Assembly (NCBI RefSeq): GCF_000455205.1 | Contig: NZ_AUWQ01000023.1 | Span: forward strand, 45,257-109,256 | DNA: 64,000 bases | Direction of reading: 5' to 3' | From: Mycobacterium sp. UM_CSW | Lineage (GTDB): Bacteria; Actinomycetota; Actinomycetes; Mycobacteriales; Mycobacteriaceae | Shown: positions 10,477 through 19,380 of the stretch, piece after piece | How the letters are laid out: the number at the start of each line of letters is the position of its first letter | How positions within the stretch are numbered: the stretch's first letter is position 1 | Position numbers and translations under genes: made by a program | Notes under the pieces: model-generated | Seen by the model: only the letters and a program-made list of their open reading frames with translations | Told to the model about the DNA's origin: nothing | The model's database searches: none

Positions 10477-12360
10477 CTACGCTCCCAACCGGGTGAGCAG
10501 GTTCGACATGGCTTGCACCGCATTGATTTTCGCGGTCAGGTACTCGTCCGGCCGGGGTGCGGCGTCGTCCAGCTCGCTCAGCGCCTTCTCCGGGCCCGCC
10601 AGATAGACCCTCTCCGCACCGGCGCTTCGGGCCGCCTCGACGACGCCCGAGGCCTCGTCGTGATACCGCTTGTCGGTGCCGCAGATAATCGCCACCGTCG
10701 AATCCGCGCCGGCCACCGCGGCCCCGACCCCGGCGGCGTCCACCGGCCCCGGGTTGATCGCCTCGATGCCGCCCGACGCCAGCAGGTTGGCCGCGAACGT
10801 CGTCCGAATGTTGTGCTCGGCCGAGGGGCCGAGTGGCAGCAGCAGCGCCTTGGGGCGCGAACCCGTGCGCGCCAGGAAGGCGTCGGAACGGTTCCGCAGC
10901 GCCTCGAACTCTGCCGCGTAGCGTCGGACGCCGGATGGCGAATCCTCTTGCGGCTCAACCTGCGTCTCGGCCTGCGTTAAAGGCGGTTCCTCGAGGTTCG
11001 GGTATTCGTTGACACCGGTGATCGCGGTGCGGCGATGCGCGATGTCGTCGGCGCGCCGCGCGGCGACCTCGGCGATCTGCTCGGTGATGTAGTCGCGGGC
11101 GGCGGCGAACCCGCCGCGCTCCGCCCATTCTTCAGCGGCCTGGAACTGCTGCCACGCCCGCTGCGCCAACTGCTCGGTGAGGTCCTCGACGTACCAGGAC
11201 CCGCCGGCCGGATCCAGCACCCGCCCGACGTGCGACTCCTCCAGCAGCAGCAGCTGCGTGTTGCGGGCGATGCGGCGTGCGAAGCCGGCGCCTACGCCGG
11301 GAAAACCGCCGGGGATGGCCACGTCGAACGGCAATACCAGCACGGTGTCGGCGCCGCCGACGCCCGCGCCGAACGCGGCCACCGTGCCGCGCAGCATGTT
11401 CACCCACGGGTCGCGCTGGGTCATCATCGGCAGCGACGTCTGGGCGTGCACCAGCGCCGCGCCGGCGTCCGGCTCGCCGACCACCTCGGCAACGCGCGCC
11501 CACAGCTGACGTGCGGCCCGGAACTTGGCGATGGTGGTGAACTGGTCGTCGTCGGCGGCCAGCCGGAAGCTGATCTGCCGTAGCGCCTGGCCGACCGGAA
11601 CCCCGGCCTCGGTGAGCAGACGCAGGTAGGCCACCCCGGCCGCGACGCTGCCGGCCAGCTCCCAGCTCGCGTTGGCGCCCAGGTTGTGGAAGGCGGGACC
11701 GTCGACGGTGATCGCTCGCACGCCGTGGCTCCCGGCCACCCGCGTGGCCACGGCCACCACTTGTTCCGTGGACGGGGATTCCCGGCCGCTCAGCGACGCG
11801 GTCAGCGGGTCCGCGCCAAGGTCGATCGACAGGGCGCCGCGCTTGTCGTCGTCCACCCGGTCGACCAACGCCAGCAGGGCGTCGCTGGCCTCGGCGTAGT
11901 CGGCGCCCGCGTCGAGGATCACCGGAACCAGGTCCAGGTACACGCCCGAGAGCAGCTGCCCGATCTCGCCGGCCGACACCCCCGACTTTCCTATCCGGAG
12001 CAGCAGCGCGCTGACCCCGTCGGTGAGGGCGGACAGCACCGCGGCGTTGGGGTCGTCGCAGCCCGGCGCGGGGAACGCCTCGGCGACCTTCCAGCCGGCG
12101 TCGACGTCGCGCGCCGCGTCGCCGCCACGCACGTAGGGCCACTCGCCGGGCAGCGCCGGTTCGGGCAGCTCGTCGAGGGCGGTGTAGAGCGCCCGAACCG
12201 CGATCCCGTCGTAAGTCGGGCTTTCCAGCAGCCGTTCGGGCTCGTCACCCAGTTGCTCGGGATCCTTGCGCGAGCTCTTCGACAGCACACCCGCGACCGC
12301 AGTGCGCCAACGCCCGCGAACCTGTTCCAGTCCGACGCGCTCGGGTACATCAATGGACAC
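10477..12360 (-). CDS. mutA: Methylmalonyl-CoA mutase small (beta) subunit
   Basis: 627 residues, the expected size for the non-catalytic partner. The barrel resembles MutB (for example [20 protein letters not shown] and [17 protein letters not shown]), but the C-terminal B12-like domain lacks the DxHxxG cobalt-binding motif, as is normal for the small subunit. It heads the operon mutA-mutB. Translation starts at ATG with [10 protein letters not shown]; the 170 bp upstream, shared with the divergent TVP38-type gene, must contain the promoter. Confidence 0.95.
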   Translation of the reverse strand: MSIDVPERVGLEQVRGRWRTAVAGVLSKSSRKDPEQLGDEPERLLESPTYDGIAVRALYTALDELPEPALPGEWPYVRGGDAARDVDAGWKVAEAFPAPGCDDPNAAVLSALTDGVSALLLRIGKSGVSAGEIGQLLSGVYLDLVPVILDAGADYAEASDALLALVDRVDDDKRGALSIDLGADPLTASLSGRESPSTEQVVAVATRVAGSHGVRAITVDGPAFHNLGANASWELAGSVAAGVAYLRLLTEAGVPVGQALRQISFRLAADDDQFTTIAKFRAARQLWARVAEVVGEPDAGAALVHAQTSLPMMTQRDPWVNMLRGTVAAFGAGVGGADTVLVLPFDVAIPGGFPGVGAGFARRIARNTQLLLLEESHVGRVLDPAGGSWYVEDLTEQLAQRAWQQFQAAEEWAERGGFAAARDYITEQIAEVAARRADDIAHRRTAITGVNEYPNLEEPPLTQAETQVEPQEDSPSGVRRYAAEFEALRNRSDAFLARTGSRPKALLLPLGPSAEHNIRTTFAANLLASGGIEAINPGPVDAAGVGAAVAGADSTVAIICGTDKRYHDEASGVVEAARSAGAERVYLAGPEKALSELDDAAPRPDEYLTAKINAVQAMSNLLTRLGA

Positions 12361-12530
12361 CGATTGCTCCCTTTATCCCTGCAAATGGGGCTCCGCCACT
12401 TGCTAACGAGGCTAATTGATGGGGCCTCCCCGCAAAAAACCGCGCGCACCGGTGGTCGGGGCGTCCCGGCCGAGTGCGGCAAGGAAACGCCAGGCTTCTG
12501 AAAGGACTTATCCTCCTCCGCCCCGTAACC

Positions 12531-13301
12531 TTGACAGCCGTGACGGCTTCCGCCACCTGCAAAATCACCCGAAGACTCCGCGACGCCGGCTGCGTCGTGG
12601 GCGCGAGGGCACGTCGGCTGTCCGGGCCCCGGACGGTCGCGACAGTGGTCGGTATCACAGTCCTGATCGTGGTGGCCACCTGGCTTCCCCTGCCGACGCC
12701 GGTGCAGATGCGGGATTGGGCCGAGTCGGTCGGCCCCTGGTTCCCGTTGGCGTTCCTCGCCGCGCACATCGTGGTCACCGTGGTGCCGGTGCCCCGCACC
12801 GCGTTCACCCTGGCCGCCGGGCTGCTGTTCGGCCCCCCGCTGGGGATCGCCATCGCGGTGACCGCCAGCACCGCGAGCGCGGTGATCGCGATGCTGCTGG
12901 TGCGCGCGGCCGGGTGGCAGCTCAACCGCCTGGTTCGCCACCGCGCGATCGACACGGTCGACGAGCGCCTGCGCGAACGCGGCTGGCTCGCGGTCTTCTC
13001 GCTGAGGTTGATCCCCGCCGTACCGTTTTCGGCGATCAACTACGCCGCCGGCGCCTCGGCGGTGCGGGCTGTGCCGTACACGTTGGCAACGCTGGCGGGT
13101 TTGCTGCCTGGCACCGCGGCCGTGGTGATCCTCGGTGACGCCCTCGCCAGCCACCCCAGCCCGCTGCTGCTTTTGGTGTCGCTGTGCACCGGCGCCTTGG
13201 GGCTGACCGGGCTGATCGTCGAGATCCGCCAGTTCCGGCGCCACCACCGCCGTAAGGCGCACACCGCCACGCCCTCCCCAGAACCGGCCGTCGTCCGCTG
13301 A
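12531..13301 (+). CDS. TVP38/TMEM64 (DedA-like, VTT domain) membrane protein, Rv1491c-like
   Basis: About 256 residues from the TTG start (GTG at 12540 is equally possible; a start further upstream at 12474 is less likely by comparison with the remembered Rv1491c start). One N-terminal helix is followed by the VTT domain: VPVPRTAFTLAAGLLFGPPL, then the loop LRERGWLAVFSLRLIPAVPF and SAINYAAGAS, the family's re-entrant loop signature. Such proteins are implicated in phospholipid or polyprenyl-phosphate scrambling; the mycobacterial function is unproved. It diverges from mutA and ends just before the operator-like repeats of the two-component locus. Confidence 0.85.
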   Translation: MTAVTASATCKITRRLRDAGCVVGARARRLSGPRTVATVVGITVLIVVATWLPLPTPVQMRDWAESVGPWFPLAFLAAHIVVTVVPVPRTAFTLAAGLLFGPPLGIAIAVTASTASAVIAMLLVRAAGWQLNRLVRHRAIDTVDERLRERGWLAVFSLRLIPAVPFSAINYAAGASAVRAVPYTLATLAGLLPGTAAVVILGDALASHPSPLLLLVSLCTGALGLTGLIVEIRQFRRHHRRKAHTATPSPEPAVVR

Positions 13302-13311
13302 CGTCGCCCGC

Positions 13312-13333
13312 GGATTTCTGAACCAAACCTGAA
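13312..13333 (-). promoter_or_regulatory. 11-bp-period direct repeat, candidate response-regulator site
   Basis: On the minus strand two 11-mers stand in tandem: TTCAGGTTTGG then TTCAGAAATCC. The pattern (TTCA repeated with exactly one helical turn) is the usual shape of an OmpR/PhoB-family binding site. The same unit occurs at 13357-13378 in the opposite orientation and at 16335-16356 before the response regulator gene. Confidence 0.55.
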
Positions 13334-13356
13334 GATATGGGCACTGAGGGCCGCTC

Positions 13357-13378
13357 TTCAGGTTGATTTCAGATCGCC
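13357..13378 (+). promoter_or_regulatory. 11-bp-period direct repeat in front of the proline-rich genes
   Basis: Two tandem 11-mers, TTCAGGTTGAT then TTCAGATCGCC. Five bases downstream lies TAACGT (13384-13389), a plausible -10, so the repeat sits where a -35 would be, as expected for activation by an OmpR-family regulator. The neighbouring two-component system is the obvious candidate; this is inference. Confidence 0.6.
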
Positions 13379-13420
13379 TTTCTAACGTCGCCGGCATCAC
13401 CCGAGCAACGAGGAGGCACA

Positions 13421-13768
13421 GTGACCAGCGAGGAATCGACACACACCACGCAGCCCGCTACCCCACCTTCGGTCCTGCAGCGGCACCCCGTGGGCGTCGC
13501 GGTCGGCAGCGGGTTGGCCGGGCTCGCCGTCGGCGCGTTCGGTGCCGCCACCCTGATCGGCCTCTGGGCCCCCGCGCCCCCACCGCCGGGCTGGGGTTTT
13601 CCGCCGCCGCCGGGCGCCCTGGGTCCCCCGCCGCCACCGCCGTTCGCCTGGCACCCGCCGCCGCCCTGGGCCGCCCCGCCGCCGCCGGGCCAGCCGCCGC
13701 AGCCCGGCCTCCCGGCCCCTCCCGGCGGTCCGGCGTCCCCGCCGTCGTCACCACCGCCGGCCCGATAA
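13421..13768 (+). CDS. Small proline-rich membrane-anchored protein
   Basis: 115 residues. A short cytoplasmic N-terminus is followed by one hydrophobic segment (about residues 24-46, HPVGVAVGSGLAGLAVGAFG) and then an extracytoplasmic tail made almost wholly of Pro, Gly, Ala and Trp, with runs such as PPPPGWGFPPPPG. No catalytic domain is present. An AGGAGG ribosome site precedes the GTG start, which supports real translation. The gene is preceded by two OmpR-type direct repeats and followed 22 bp later by a second proline/glycine-rich secreted protein, so the pair is probably an operon controlled by the adjacent sensor kinase. Function unknown; a structural or wall-spanning role is plausible. 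Confidence 0.7.
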   Translation: MTSEESTHTTQPATPPSVLQRHPVGVAVGSGLAGLAVGAFGAATLIGLWAPAPPPPGWGFPPPPGALGPPPPPPFAWHPPPPWAAPPPPGQPPQPGLPAPPGGPASPPSSPPPAR

Positions 13769-13790
13769 CGCAGCAAAGGAGAAACCGACA

Positions 13791-14042
13791 ATGAAGATCA
13801 AGCAAGCGATCGCCGGTTCGTTGCTCGCGGGCGCCCTCGGGGTGGCCGCGGCCGGCTTCGGCGCCGCGGTGGCCAGCGCCGATCCGCCGCCGCCACCACC
13901 GGGACCGGGGCAACCCGGACCGCCGCCGGGTCCGGGGGGTCCTGGCGGACCGTTCGGGGCTCCCCCGCCCGGGCCCGGTGCACCGGGCGGACCCTTTGGG
14001 CAGCATCCCGGCGGACCACCTCCACCGCCGCCGGGATTCTGA
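13791..14042 (+). CDS. Small secreted proline/glycine-rich protein
   Basis: 83 residues: a clean signal peptide (MKIKQAIAGSLLAGALGVAA, cleavage likely after VASA-DP near residue 31) and a mature part of about 50 residues composed of PPG/GPGG/PGGPFG-type repeats, low in everything but Pro, Gly, Phe and Gln. An AAGGAGAAA ribosome site lies before the ATG. It is probably co-transcribed with the preceding proline-rich membrane protein and terminates at a strong hairpin shared with the convergent sensor kinase gene. No known family is recognised beyond generic mycobacterial proline-rich secreted proteins. Confidence 0.7.
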   Translation: MKIKQAIAGSLLAGALGVAAAGFGAAVASADPPPPPPGPGQPGPPPGPGGPGGPFGAPPPGPGAPGGPFGQHPGGPPPPPPGF

Positions 14043-14065
14043 CGCCGGCCGTCCAGCGCACCGGC

Positions 14066-14109
14066 GAGCGGTGGTCGCCCCAACAATCCGGTTGGGGCGA
14101 CCACCGCTC
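14066..14109. terminator. Bidirectional terminator-like hairpin
   Basis: A perfect 19-bp inverted repeat (left arm 14066-14084, right arm 14091-14109; arms begin GAGCGGTGGTCG) with a 6-nt loop. It sits exactly between the stop codons of convergent genes and has no long T tract, as usual in mycobacteria. Confidence 0.85.
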
Positions 14110-14111
14110 CC

Positions 14112-15578
14112 TCAATTCACGCCCGCGTCGAGCGGCAGGCTGAGCCGGAATTGAGCCCCGCCCTCGCGCGGCAGGCACGTCAGCTCCCCGCCATGGGCGC
14201 GCGCCAGCGCCCTGGCGATCGGCAGGCCCAGCCCGGCACCGCCGTGGTCGCGGGCGCGCCCGGCATCCAGGCGCACCAGCCGCTCGAAGATGCGGTCGCG
14301 TTCGTCGTCGGGAATGCCGGGGCCGGTGTCGGTGACGGTGACCTCGGCCGCGTGGTCGCGGGAGCGCAGGTCGACGTGGATGGCGCCGGCCTCGGGGGTG
14401 TAGCGCCGGGCGTTGTCGAGCAGGTTGGACAGGATCTGCGCCAGCCGGTTCGGGTCCGCTTTCATTCGCAGTTCGTCCGGGCCGGTCCGGATGACCGTGA
14501 CGCCAGGCGCCAGCAAGGCCGCCCGGTCGGCTTCGGCGTCGACGACAGCGGCGAGGTCGACATCTTGCAGATCCAGCGGCAGTCCCGCGTCGATTCGGCT
14601 CAGGTCGAGCATGTCGGCCACCAGGCGCCCGGCGCGGCGGGCGTCGGACAGCAGCAGGCTGGCACGGCGGTGCTGGGCACGGGCCGCGTCGTCGCGCTGC
14701 TGGCCGGCGTTGCTGACGAGTTGTTCGGCGGCCGCCTGGATGCCGGCGATCGGCGTCCGCAGCTCGTGCGCCGCGTCGACGAGAAATCGCCGGGTGGCCG
14801 CCTCGGCGCGCCGGGCATCCTCGGCCGAGTGCTGGGCCCGCCGCTCGGAGGCTTCCAGCGCCTCCAGCATTCCGTCGAAAGCTGCTGCGGCACGGCCTAA
14901 TTCGGTATCGGCGCGCTTCGGGCGCAATCGTCGGCCGCGATCACCCGTCGCGATGTTGGTGGCCAGCGCGGTGAGCCGGTCCAGTGGCCGCAGCGCGACC
15001 CGGCTGACCGCGATCAGCAGCAGCGCCGCCACCACCAGCGTCGCCACACCCGCGCCGATCATCAGCTGGCGCAGCTCCCGGGTCACCTGCGTGGTCTGCG
15101 TCGTGTCCGCCACCAGGATCACGCGACCGCCGTCGGGCAACGGATGCACCAGCTCGGTGGCGGTCGCGTCCGGCGGCGGGGGCGGCACGCCCGGCGGCGG
15201 CCCGAACGGCGGGTAACCGGGCGGCGGCGGTGGCGGTGGCCCAAGCGGGGGAACGAACGCGCCGGCGGTGGTCTGCGGGCTGATCGCCGGGTCGCCGTAG
15301 GCCGTGCCGTCCGCGGTGACCACGAGCGCGCGCACGGTGCCGCCGCCCAGTTGGGCGGCGATCTGCTGCGGCGGCGTGCGCGCGATCGCCAGGGCGTCCG
15401 CGCGGGAGGTGGCCGCGAGAAGCCGGTCGTTGAGGTTTCGACGGGCCTGGGCGCGCACGGTGACGTCGATGATCACGCCCAGGATCAGCAACACGACGGC
15501 GAGCACGCCGATAGCGACGACGACGACCCGGCGCTGCAGCGACGGCGTCGGGGTCGCCGGATCGGCTGGTGCCGTCAT
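14112..15578 (-). CDS. Two-component sensor histidine kinase with proline-rich sensor loop
   Basis: 488 residues. Two membrane helices (about 17-39 and 172-194) enclose an extracytoplasmic sensor that contains a run of prolines and glycines at about 110-137. Then come HAMP, the phospho-acceptor box AHELRTPI with His271, and the ATPase domain: N box NLLDNARRY (385-393), G1 DTGPG (417-421), G2 GGAGLGL (446-452). The ATG overlaps the response regulator stop (ATGA), so the kinase is translated by coupling. It faces the two proline-rich exported proteins across a shared terminator. The proline-rich sensor and the proline-rich products suggest that the system senses or responds to its own exported proteins or to a wall stress; this is inference. 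I do not recognise a named orthologue. Confidence 0.85.
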   Translation of the reverse strand: MTAPADPATPTPSLQRRVVVVAIGVLAVVLLILGVIIDVTVRAQARRNLNDRLLAATSRADALAIARTPPQQIAAQLGGGTVRALVVTADGTAYGDPAISPQTTAGAFVPPLGPPPPPPPGYPPFGPPPGVPPPPPDATATELVHPLPDGGRVILVADTTQTTQVTRELRQLMIGAGVATLVVAALLLIAVSRVALRPLDRLTALATNIATGDRGRRLRPKRADTELGRAAAAFDGMLEALEASERRAQHSAEDARRAEAATRRFLVDAAHELRTPIAGIQAAAEQLVSNAGQQRDDAARAQHRRASLLLSDARRAGRLVADMLDLSRIDAGLPLDLQDVDLAAVVDAEADRAALLAPGVTVIRTGPDELRMKADPNRLAQILSNLLDNARRYTPEAGAIHVDLRSRDHAAEVTVTDTGPGIPDDERDRIFERLVRLDAGRARDHGGAGLGLPIARALARAHGGELTCLPREGGAQFRLSLPLDAGVN

Positions 15579-16284
15579 GATCGGTGGGCCTGCATGCGGT
15601 AGCCGATGCCGCGGACCGTGTGCACGATTCGCGGGCCGTGTGCCTCGAGCTTGCGGCGCAGCCCGCTGATGTGCACCTGCACCAGGTTGGGGTCGTAGGC
15701 GTCGTAGCCCCACACCGCGTTCAGGATCTGCGGGGCGCTCACGATTCGGCTGCGCTGTTCGACCAGGAATCGCAGCAACCGCAGCTCGGTGGCGGTCAGG
15801 TCCAGCGGATGTCCCGCGCGCACGGCGACCCCCGCGTCGACGTCGAGCATCAGGTCGCCCACCTGGAGCGCCCGCGGCAGCCGTCCCCGCCGGCGCAACA
15901 CCGCACCGACCCGCGACACGAGTTCGGCCAGCTCGAACGGCTTGACACGTAGTCGTCGGCCCCGCCGTCGAGGCCGCGCAGCCGGTCGTCGAGGCCGTCA
16001 CGCGCGGTGATCAGCACGATGCCCGCGTCGCCCCAATCGCGGATTACCTCGATGAGCTCGAATCCGTCGCGGCCCGGCAGCATCACGTCGAGCACCACCA
16101 AGTCCGGTCGCAGGCCGTCGAGCGCGGCCTCCAGACCGTCGCCGTCGGGGCAGGCGTCGGCGTGGTATCCGGCGTCGGTCAGCGCCTCGCTGACCATCTC
16201 CCGGATCGTCTCGGAATCCTCGACCACCAGCACCCGCGGTGTGCCGGCCGCCGGGTGCCTGCCCGCGCGCGGGTTACTCACCAT
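15575..16284 (-). pseudogene. OmpR-family response regulator interrupted by a one-base frameshift
   Basis: From the ATG the frame encodes a receiver domain: acidic pocket VVEDSE (Glu22, Asp23), phospho-acceptor Asp66 in VVLDVMLPG, and LITARD. It runs to GGADDYV (residue 113) and then goes out of frame. The next frame resumes at once with KPFELAELVSRVGAVLRRR, followed by an intact winged-helix output domain (LTATELRLLRFLVEQ, VWGYDAYDPN, VRGIGYRMQ). Restoring one C between 15946 and 15947 (a G on the coding strand) would give a normal 236-residue regulator. Either the gene is genuinely inactivated or this is a sequencing or assembly error; the otherwise undamaged coding sequence on both sides favours a very recent event or an error. 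Confidence 0.85.
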
Positions 16285-16334
16285 GCCTCATTGTTAGCGC
16301 CACTTTGCTGGACCTGCCTGTCCAGCCCGCTATC

Positions 16335-16356
16335 TTCAGGTTCGCTTCAAGTTCCC
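16335..16356 (+). promoter_or_regulatory. 11-bp-period direct repeat upstream of the response regulator
   Basis: Two tandem 11-mers, TTCAGGTTCGC and TTCAAGTTCCC, lie 51-72 bp upstream of the regulator's ATG. The first eight bases are identical to those of the sites at 13312-13333 and 13357-13378. A TAACAA hexamer on the coding strand at 16291-16296 could be the -10. The arrangement suggests autoregulation. Confidence 0.6.
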
Positions 16357-16385
16357 GGCGCCGCCGTCGGGCACCGCGCCAAGCG

Positions 16386-17747
16386 TCATGCCGGCTCCGC
16401 CCGTGCCGCCGCTGCCGCGCTGAGGTCGACGACACCGGAACCAAGCAGCGGCTTGCCCGCCACCTCCGGGGCGAAGATCAACGTGACGGCGCCGACCAGC
16501 CCGGCGAACATCAGCATGTACGCGGGCATCATCGGATTGCCGGTTCCGGCCACCAGCGTCTCGGCGATCAATGGCGTGGTGCCGCCGAAGGCCGAAACCG
16601 CGATGTTGAACCCGATCGACACCGCGCCGTAGCGCACGTGGGTGGGAAACAGCGCGGGCAGGATCGCCGGCTCGAGGCTACTCAGGAAGAGCATGGGCAA
16701 GGCGACGAGCGCCACGCCGGCGAACTTCGTCGGATACGCCCCGCCGAACCGCATCAACGCGAACGCCGGCAGCGAGACCCCGACCAGCAGCCCGCAGCCC
16801 GTCCACATCAGCGGTTTGACCCCGATGCGGTCGGACAGCATCGCGACCAGGAGCACCCCGACCGTCAGGACCGCCAGCACCACCAGGACCATCACCAGGG
16901 CCGCGGTGTCCCCCACGCCCGCGGTCTTCTTGAGATATGTCGGCACGTACCCGCTGACCATGTAGCTGGTGTCGGTGACCGCGAGCTCCACCCCGAGGCA
17001 GATCAGTAACCCTTTCCACTGCCGCACGACGGTCAGCACGAACTGGGTGCGGACGGAGACCGGCACCGCGACCTTATGCACCTTCTCGTAACCGGGCGAC
17101 TCCTCGATCCGCGAACGCAGGTAGATCGCGACCAGGCCGAGCGGCGCGGCCAGCAGAAACGGGATGCGCCAGCCCCAGCTCAGCATCTCGGCGCTCGACA
17201 GCGCCGTTTGCAGGCCCGTCACCAGCACGGCGCCCACGACGAACCCGCCGAGCGTGCCCACCGGGAGAAATCCGGCCATCATCCCGCGTTTGTGGTCGGG
17301 GGCGTGTTCGGCGATGAACGTCATGGCGCCCGCGTATTCGCCGCCGGAGGAAAGTCCCTGACCGATGCGAATGACCGTGAGCAGGATGGGCGCCCAGATC
17401 CCGATGGTGTGGTAGCCGGGCAGTGCGCCGGTCAAGGCGCCGCAGACCGCCATCAGCGAGATCGTCATCACCAGCACGGGCTTGCGCCCGATCCGGTCGC
17501 CGAGCGGGCCGAAGATGAACCCACCGAGGGGCCGGACGACGAATCCCGCCGTCATCGTGCCGAACGTGGCGATCAGGTTGCCCGCGTCGGAATTGCTCCC
17601 GGGATAGAACGTCTGCGCAAGGAGCGTGGCGACGAGGCTGAACAGGGTGAAGTCGTACGCCTCCATGAAGTTGCCGATGGCCGTGCCCTGGATGGACCGA
17701 TGCGCCGCTCGGCGATCGGCGGCCCGGACCTCAGCATTTCCACTCAT
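16386..17747 (-). CDS. MFS transporter, metabolite:H+ symporter (MHS/ProP-KgtP-like) type
   Basis: 453 residues with twelve predicted helices. MHS-family signatures are present: GNFMEAYDFTLF in helix 1, RPLGGFIFGPLGDRIGRKP in the loop 2-3 (the MFS motif GxxGDRxGRK), and RIGQGLSSGGEYAGA in helix 4. Members import osmolytes (proline, betaine) or organic acids (shikimate, alpha-ketoglutarate, dicarboxylates); the substrate here cannot be set. The family is 12-TM with a central loop starting around SRIEESPGYEKV. It is separate from the two-component operon downstream, with an intergenic stretch of 101 bp that holds the regulator's promoter. Confidence 0.85.
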   Translation of the reverse strand: MSGNAEVRAADRRAAHRSIQGTAIGNFMEAYDFTLFSLVATLLAQTFYPGSNSDAGNLIATFGTMTAGFVVRPLGGFIFGPLGDRIGRKPVLVMTISLMAVCGALTGALPGYHTIGIWAPILLTVIRIGQGLSSGGEYAGAMTFIAEHAPDHKRGMMAGFLPVGTLGGFVVGAVLVTGLQTALSSAEMLSWGWRIPFLLAAPLGLVAIYLRSRIEESPGYEKVHKVAVPVSVRTQFVLTVVRQWKGLLICLGVELAVTDTSYMVSGYVPTYLKKTAGVGDTAALVMVLVVLAVLTVGVLLVAMLSDRIGVKPLMWTGCGLLVGVSLPAFALMRFGGAYPTKFAGVALVALPMLFLSSLEPAILPALFPTHVRYGAVSIGFNIAVSAFGGTTPLIAETLVAGTGNPMMPAYMLMFAGLVGAVTLIFAPEVAGKPLLGSGVVDLSAAAAARAEPA

Positions 17748-17842
17748 TGGGTAGGTCAGTTACCCGAAACGCCGCGCAACTATTCGATCCCCGTCCGGGC
17801 TCGGCCGAAAAGCGCAATCGTTCGCCAAGATTGAAGCGGGGA

Positions 17843-18199
17843 CTAATCCCGCTCCGGACCCTTGATCGTCATCGCCGCGAAGGTGGCCAAAAACGTCGCG
17901 GCGGGCACCGCGTTGACGATCTTGTCCCGCGCCCGGATGTGCGCGCCGACGGCCAGGGTGAAATACAGCGTCAGCATCGCCGTCGTCAGCCTCGCCAAGC
18001 CGGGGAACCGGGTGACCGAGAGCAGGCCGACCGCCGCGGCCGCCTTGACGACCGGCAGCACGGGTCGGATCTCGTCCGGCACCCCGACGTCGTCCAGAAC
18101 TTTCTTGATCGGGGCGACCTGCACCCCGCACGCCACCGCGTCGACGGCGTGGAACACGGCAAGCGCCGCATAGGTTTTCGGTGAAGTCAGCGCACTCAT
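17843..18199 (-). CDS. DoxX-like four-helix membrane protein
   Basis: 118 residues with four hydrophobic segments, the size and pattern of the DoxX-like family (MSALTSPKTYAALAVFHAV, then VLPVVKAAAAVGLLS and FPGLARLTTAMLTLYFTLAV). The KAAAAVGLL helix is typical of the family. DoxX-type proteins are poorly characterised; in M. tuberculosis one (DoxX/Rv3005c) forms a complex with superoxide dismutase and a thiosulfate sulfurtransferase, but this short version is only distantly related. It stops 9 codons or so after the next gene's end and is transcribed away from the MFS gene in the same direction. Confidence 0.7.
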   Translation of the reverse strand: MSALTSPKTYAALAVFHAVDAVACGVQVAPIKKVLDDVGVPDEIRPVLPVVKAAAAVGLLSVTRFPGLARLTTAMLTLYFTLAVGAHIRARDKIVNAVPAATFLATFAAMTIKGPERD

Positions 18200-18209
18200 G
18201 CAAGCGAGC

Positions 18210-19352
18210 CTATTGGGTCAGCTGCGGCGGCGCGCCGGGCTCGCCGTCCACCGGCGCGCGGGCGCTCGCCTCGGCCTTGGCCACCGCCTGGGCGATCGCG
18301 GGGTCGGTCTCGGTGGAGAACCAGTCGGCGATGTCGGCGTCGTCGGACTCGGCGGCGTGCTTGGGGACGTCGTCGACCGGGGATGGCTGGAACCGGAATA
18401 CGCCGTCCTCGCCGGGGGCACCCAGCAGTTTGGTGAAGCCCTGCAACGCCGAGCTGAAGTCGCTGGGCACCACCCACACCTTGTTAGCGTCACCGCGCGC
18501 CATCTCCGGCAGCGTCTGCAGGTACTGGTAGGCGAGCATCTCCGGGGTGGGCCTGCCGGCCTTGATCGCGGCGAACGTCTTCTCGATGGCCTTGGCCTGC
18601 CCCTGCGCCCGCAGGTAGGCCGCCGCGCGCTCACCCTGGGCGCGCAGCATGCGGGACTGCCGGTCGGCCTCGGCGGCCAGGATCGCGGCCTGCTTGGCGC
18701 CCTCGGCGGCCAGGATCTGCGCCTGCTTGGCTCCCTCGGCCTGAGTGATCGCGGCCTGCCGGTTCCCTTCGGCGGTCAGGATCATGGCCCGCTTTTCCCG
18801 GTCCGCCTTCATCTGCTTTTCCATCGAGGCCTGGATGGACGGCGGTGGGTCGATGCTGCGCAGCTCTACCCGGGCGACCCGCAGGCCCCAGCGGCCGGTG
18901 GCCTCGTCGAGCACGCCGCGCAGCTGGCCGTTGATCATGTCGCGGGAGGTCAGCGTCTGCTCGAGCGTCATCCCGCCGACCACGTTGCGCAGCGTGGTCG
19001 TGGTGAGCTGCTCGACGCCGACGATGTAGTTGCTGATCTCGTAGACCGCAGCCTGTGGGACGGTGACCTGGAAATACACCACGGTGTCGATGTTGAGGGT
19101 CAGGTTGTCCTCGGTGATCACCGGCTGCGGCGGGAATGACACCACCCGCTCGCGCAGGTCCACCCGGGCGCGCACGCGGTCGATGAACGGCACCAGCAAC
19201 GTGAGCTGCCCGCTGACCGTGCGGCTGTAACGGCCCAGCCGCTCGATCACCGCGGCCTCTGCCTGCGGGATCAGCGCGACGGACTTCGCCACCACGATGA
19301 TCCCAAAGACGATGATCGCAAGGGCCACCAACAAAAGAGCGATCCCAGCCAT
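18210..19352 (-). CDS. SPFH/stomatin-prohibitin family membrane protein (Rv1488-like)
   Basis: 380 residues: one N-terminal membrane anchor (about 4-26), the SPFH band-7 domain ([55 protein letters not shown]), and a long Ala/Glu/Gln-rich coiled coil (for example [20 protein letters not shown]) before a low-complexity tail. Bacterial members paired with NfeD proteins organise membrane microdomains or quality-control assemblies. The partner NfeD-like gene is immediately upstream, 28 bp away, in the same operon, which is the classical arrangement. Confidence 0.92.
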   Translation of the reverse strand: MAGIALLLVALAIIVFGIIVVAKSVALIPQAEAAVIERLGRYSRTVSGQLTLLVPFIDRVRARVDLRERVVSFPPQPVITEDNLTLNIDTVVYFQVTVPQAAVYEISNYIVGVEQLTTTTLRNVVGGMTLEQTLTSRDMINGQLRGVLDEATGRWGLRVARVELRSIDPPPSIQASMEKQMKADREKRAMILTAEGNRQAAITQAEGAKQAQILAAEGAKQAAILAAEADRQSRMLRAQGERAAAYLRAQGQAKAIEKTFAAIKAGRPTPEMLAYQYLQTLPEMARGDANKVWVVPSDFSSALQGFTKLLGAPGEDGVFRFQPSPVDDVPKHAAESDDADIADWFSTETDPAIAQAVAKAEASARAPVDGEPGAPPQLTQ

Positions 19353-19380
19353 GGTGCTTCCTCCCGTTTCTTCAGAGGTA

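Noticed and set aside
13458-14006. Open frames antisense to the proline-rich genes
   Set aside because: Pro/Gly codons read in reverse give Gly/Arg-rich low-complexity frames without ribosome sites.
14112-16001. 629-codon frame extending the histidine kinase upstream
   Set aside because: The extension is Arg/Gly-rich shadow of the response regulator gene; the ATG at 15578 matches the coupled start.
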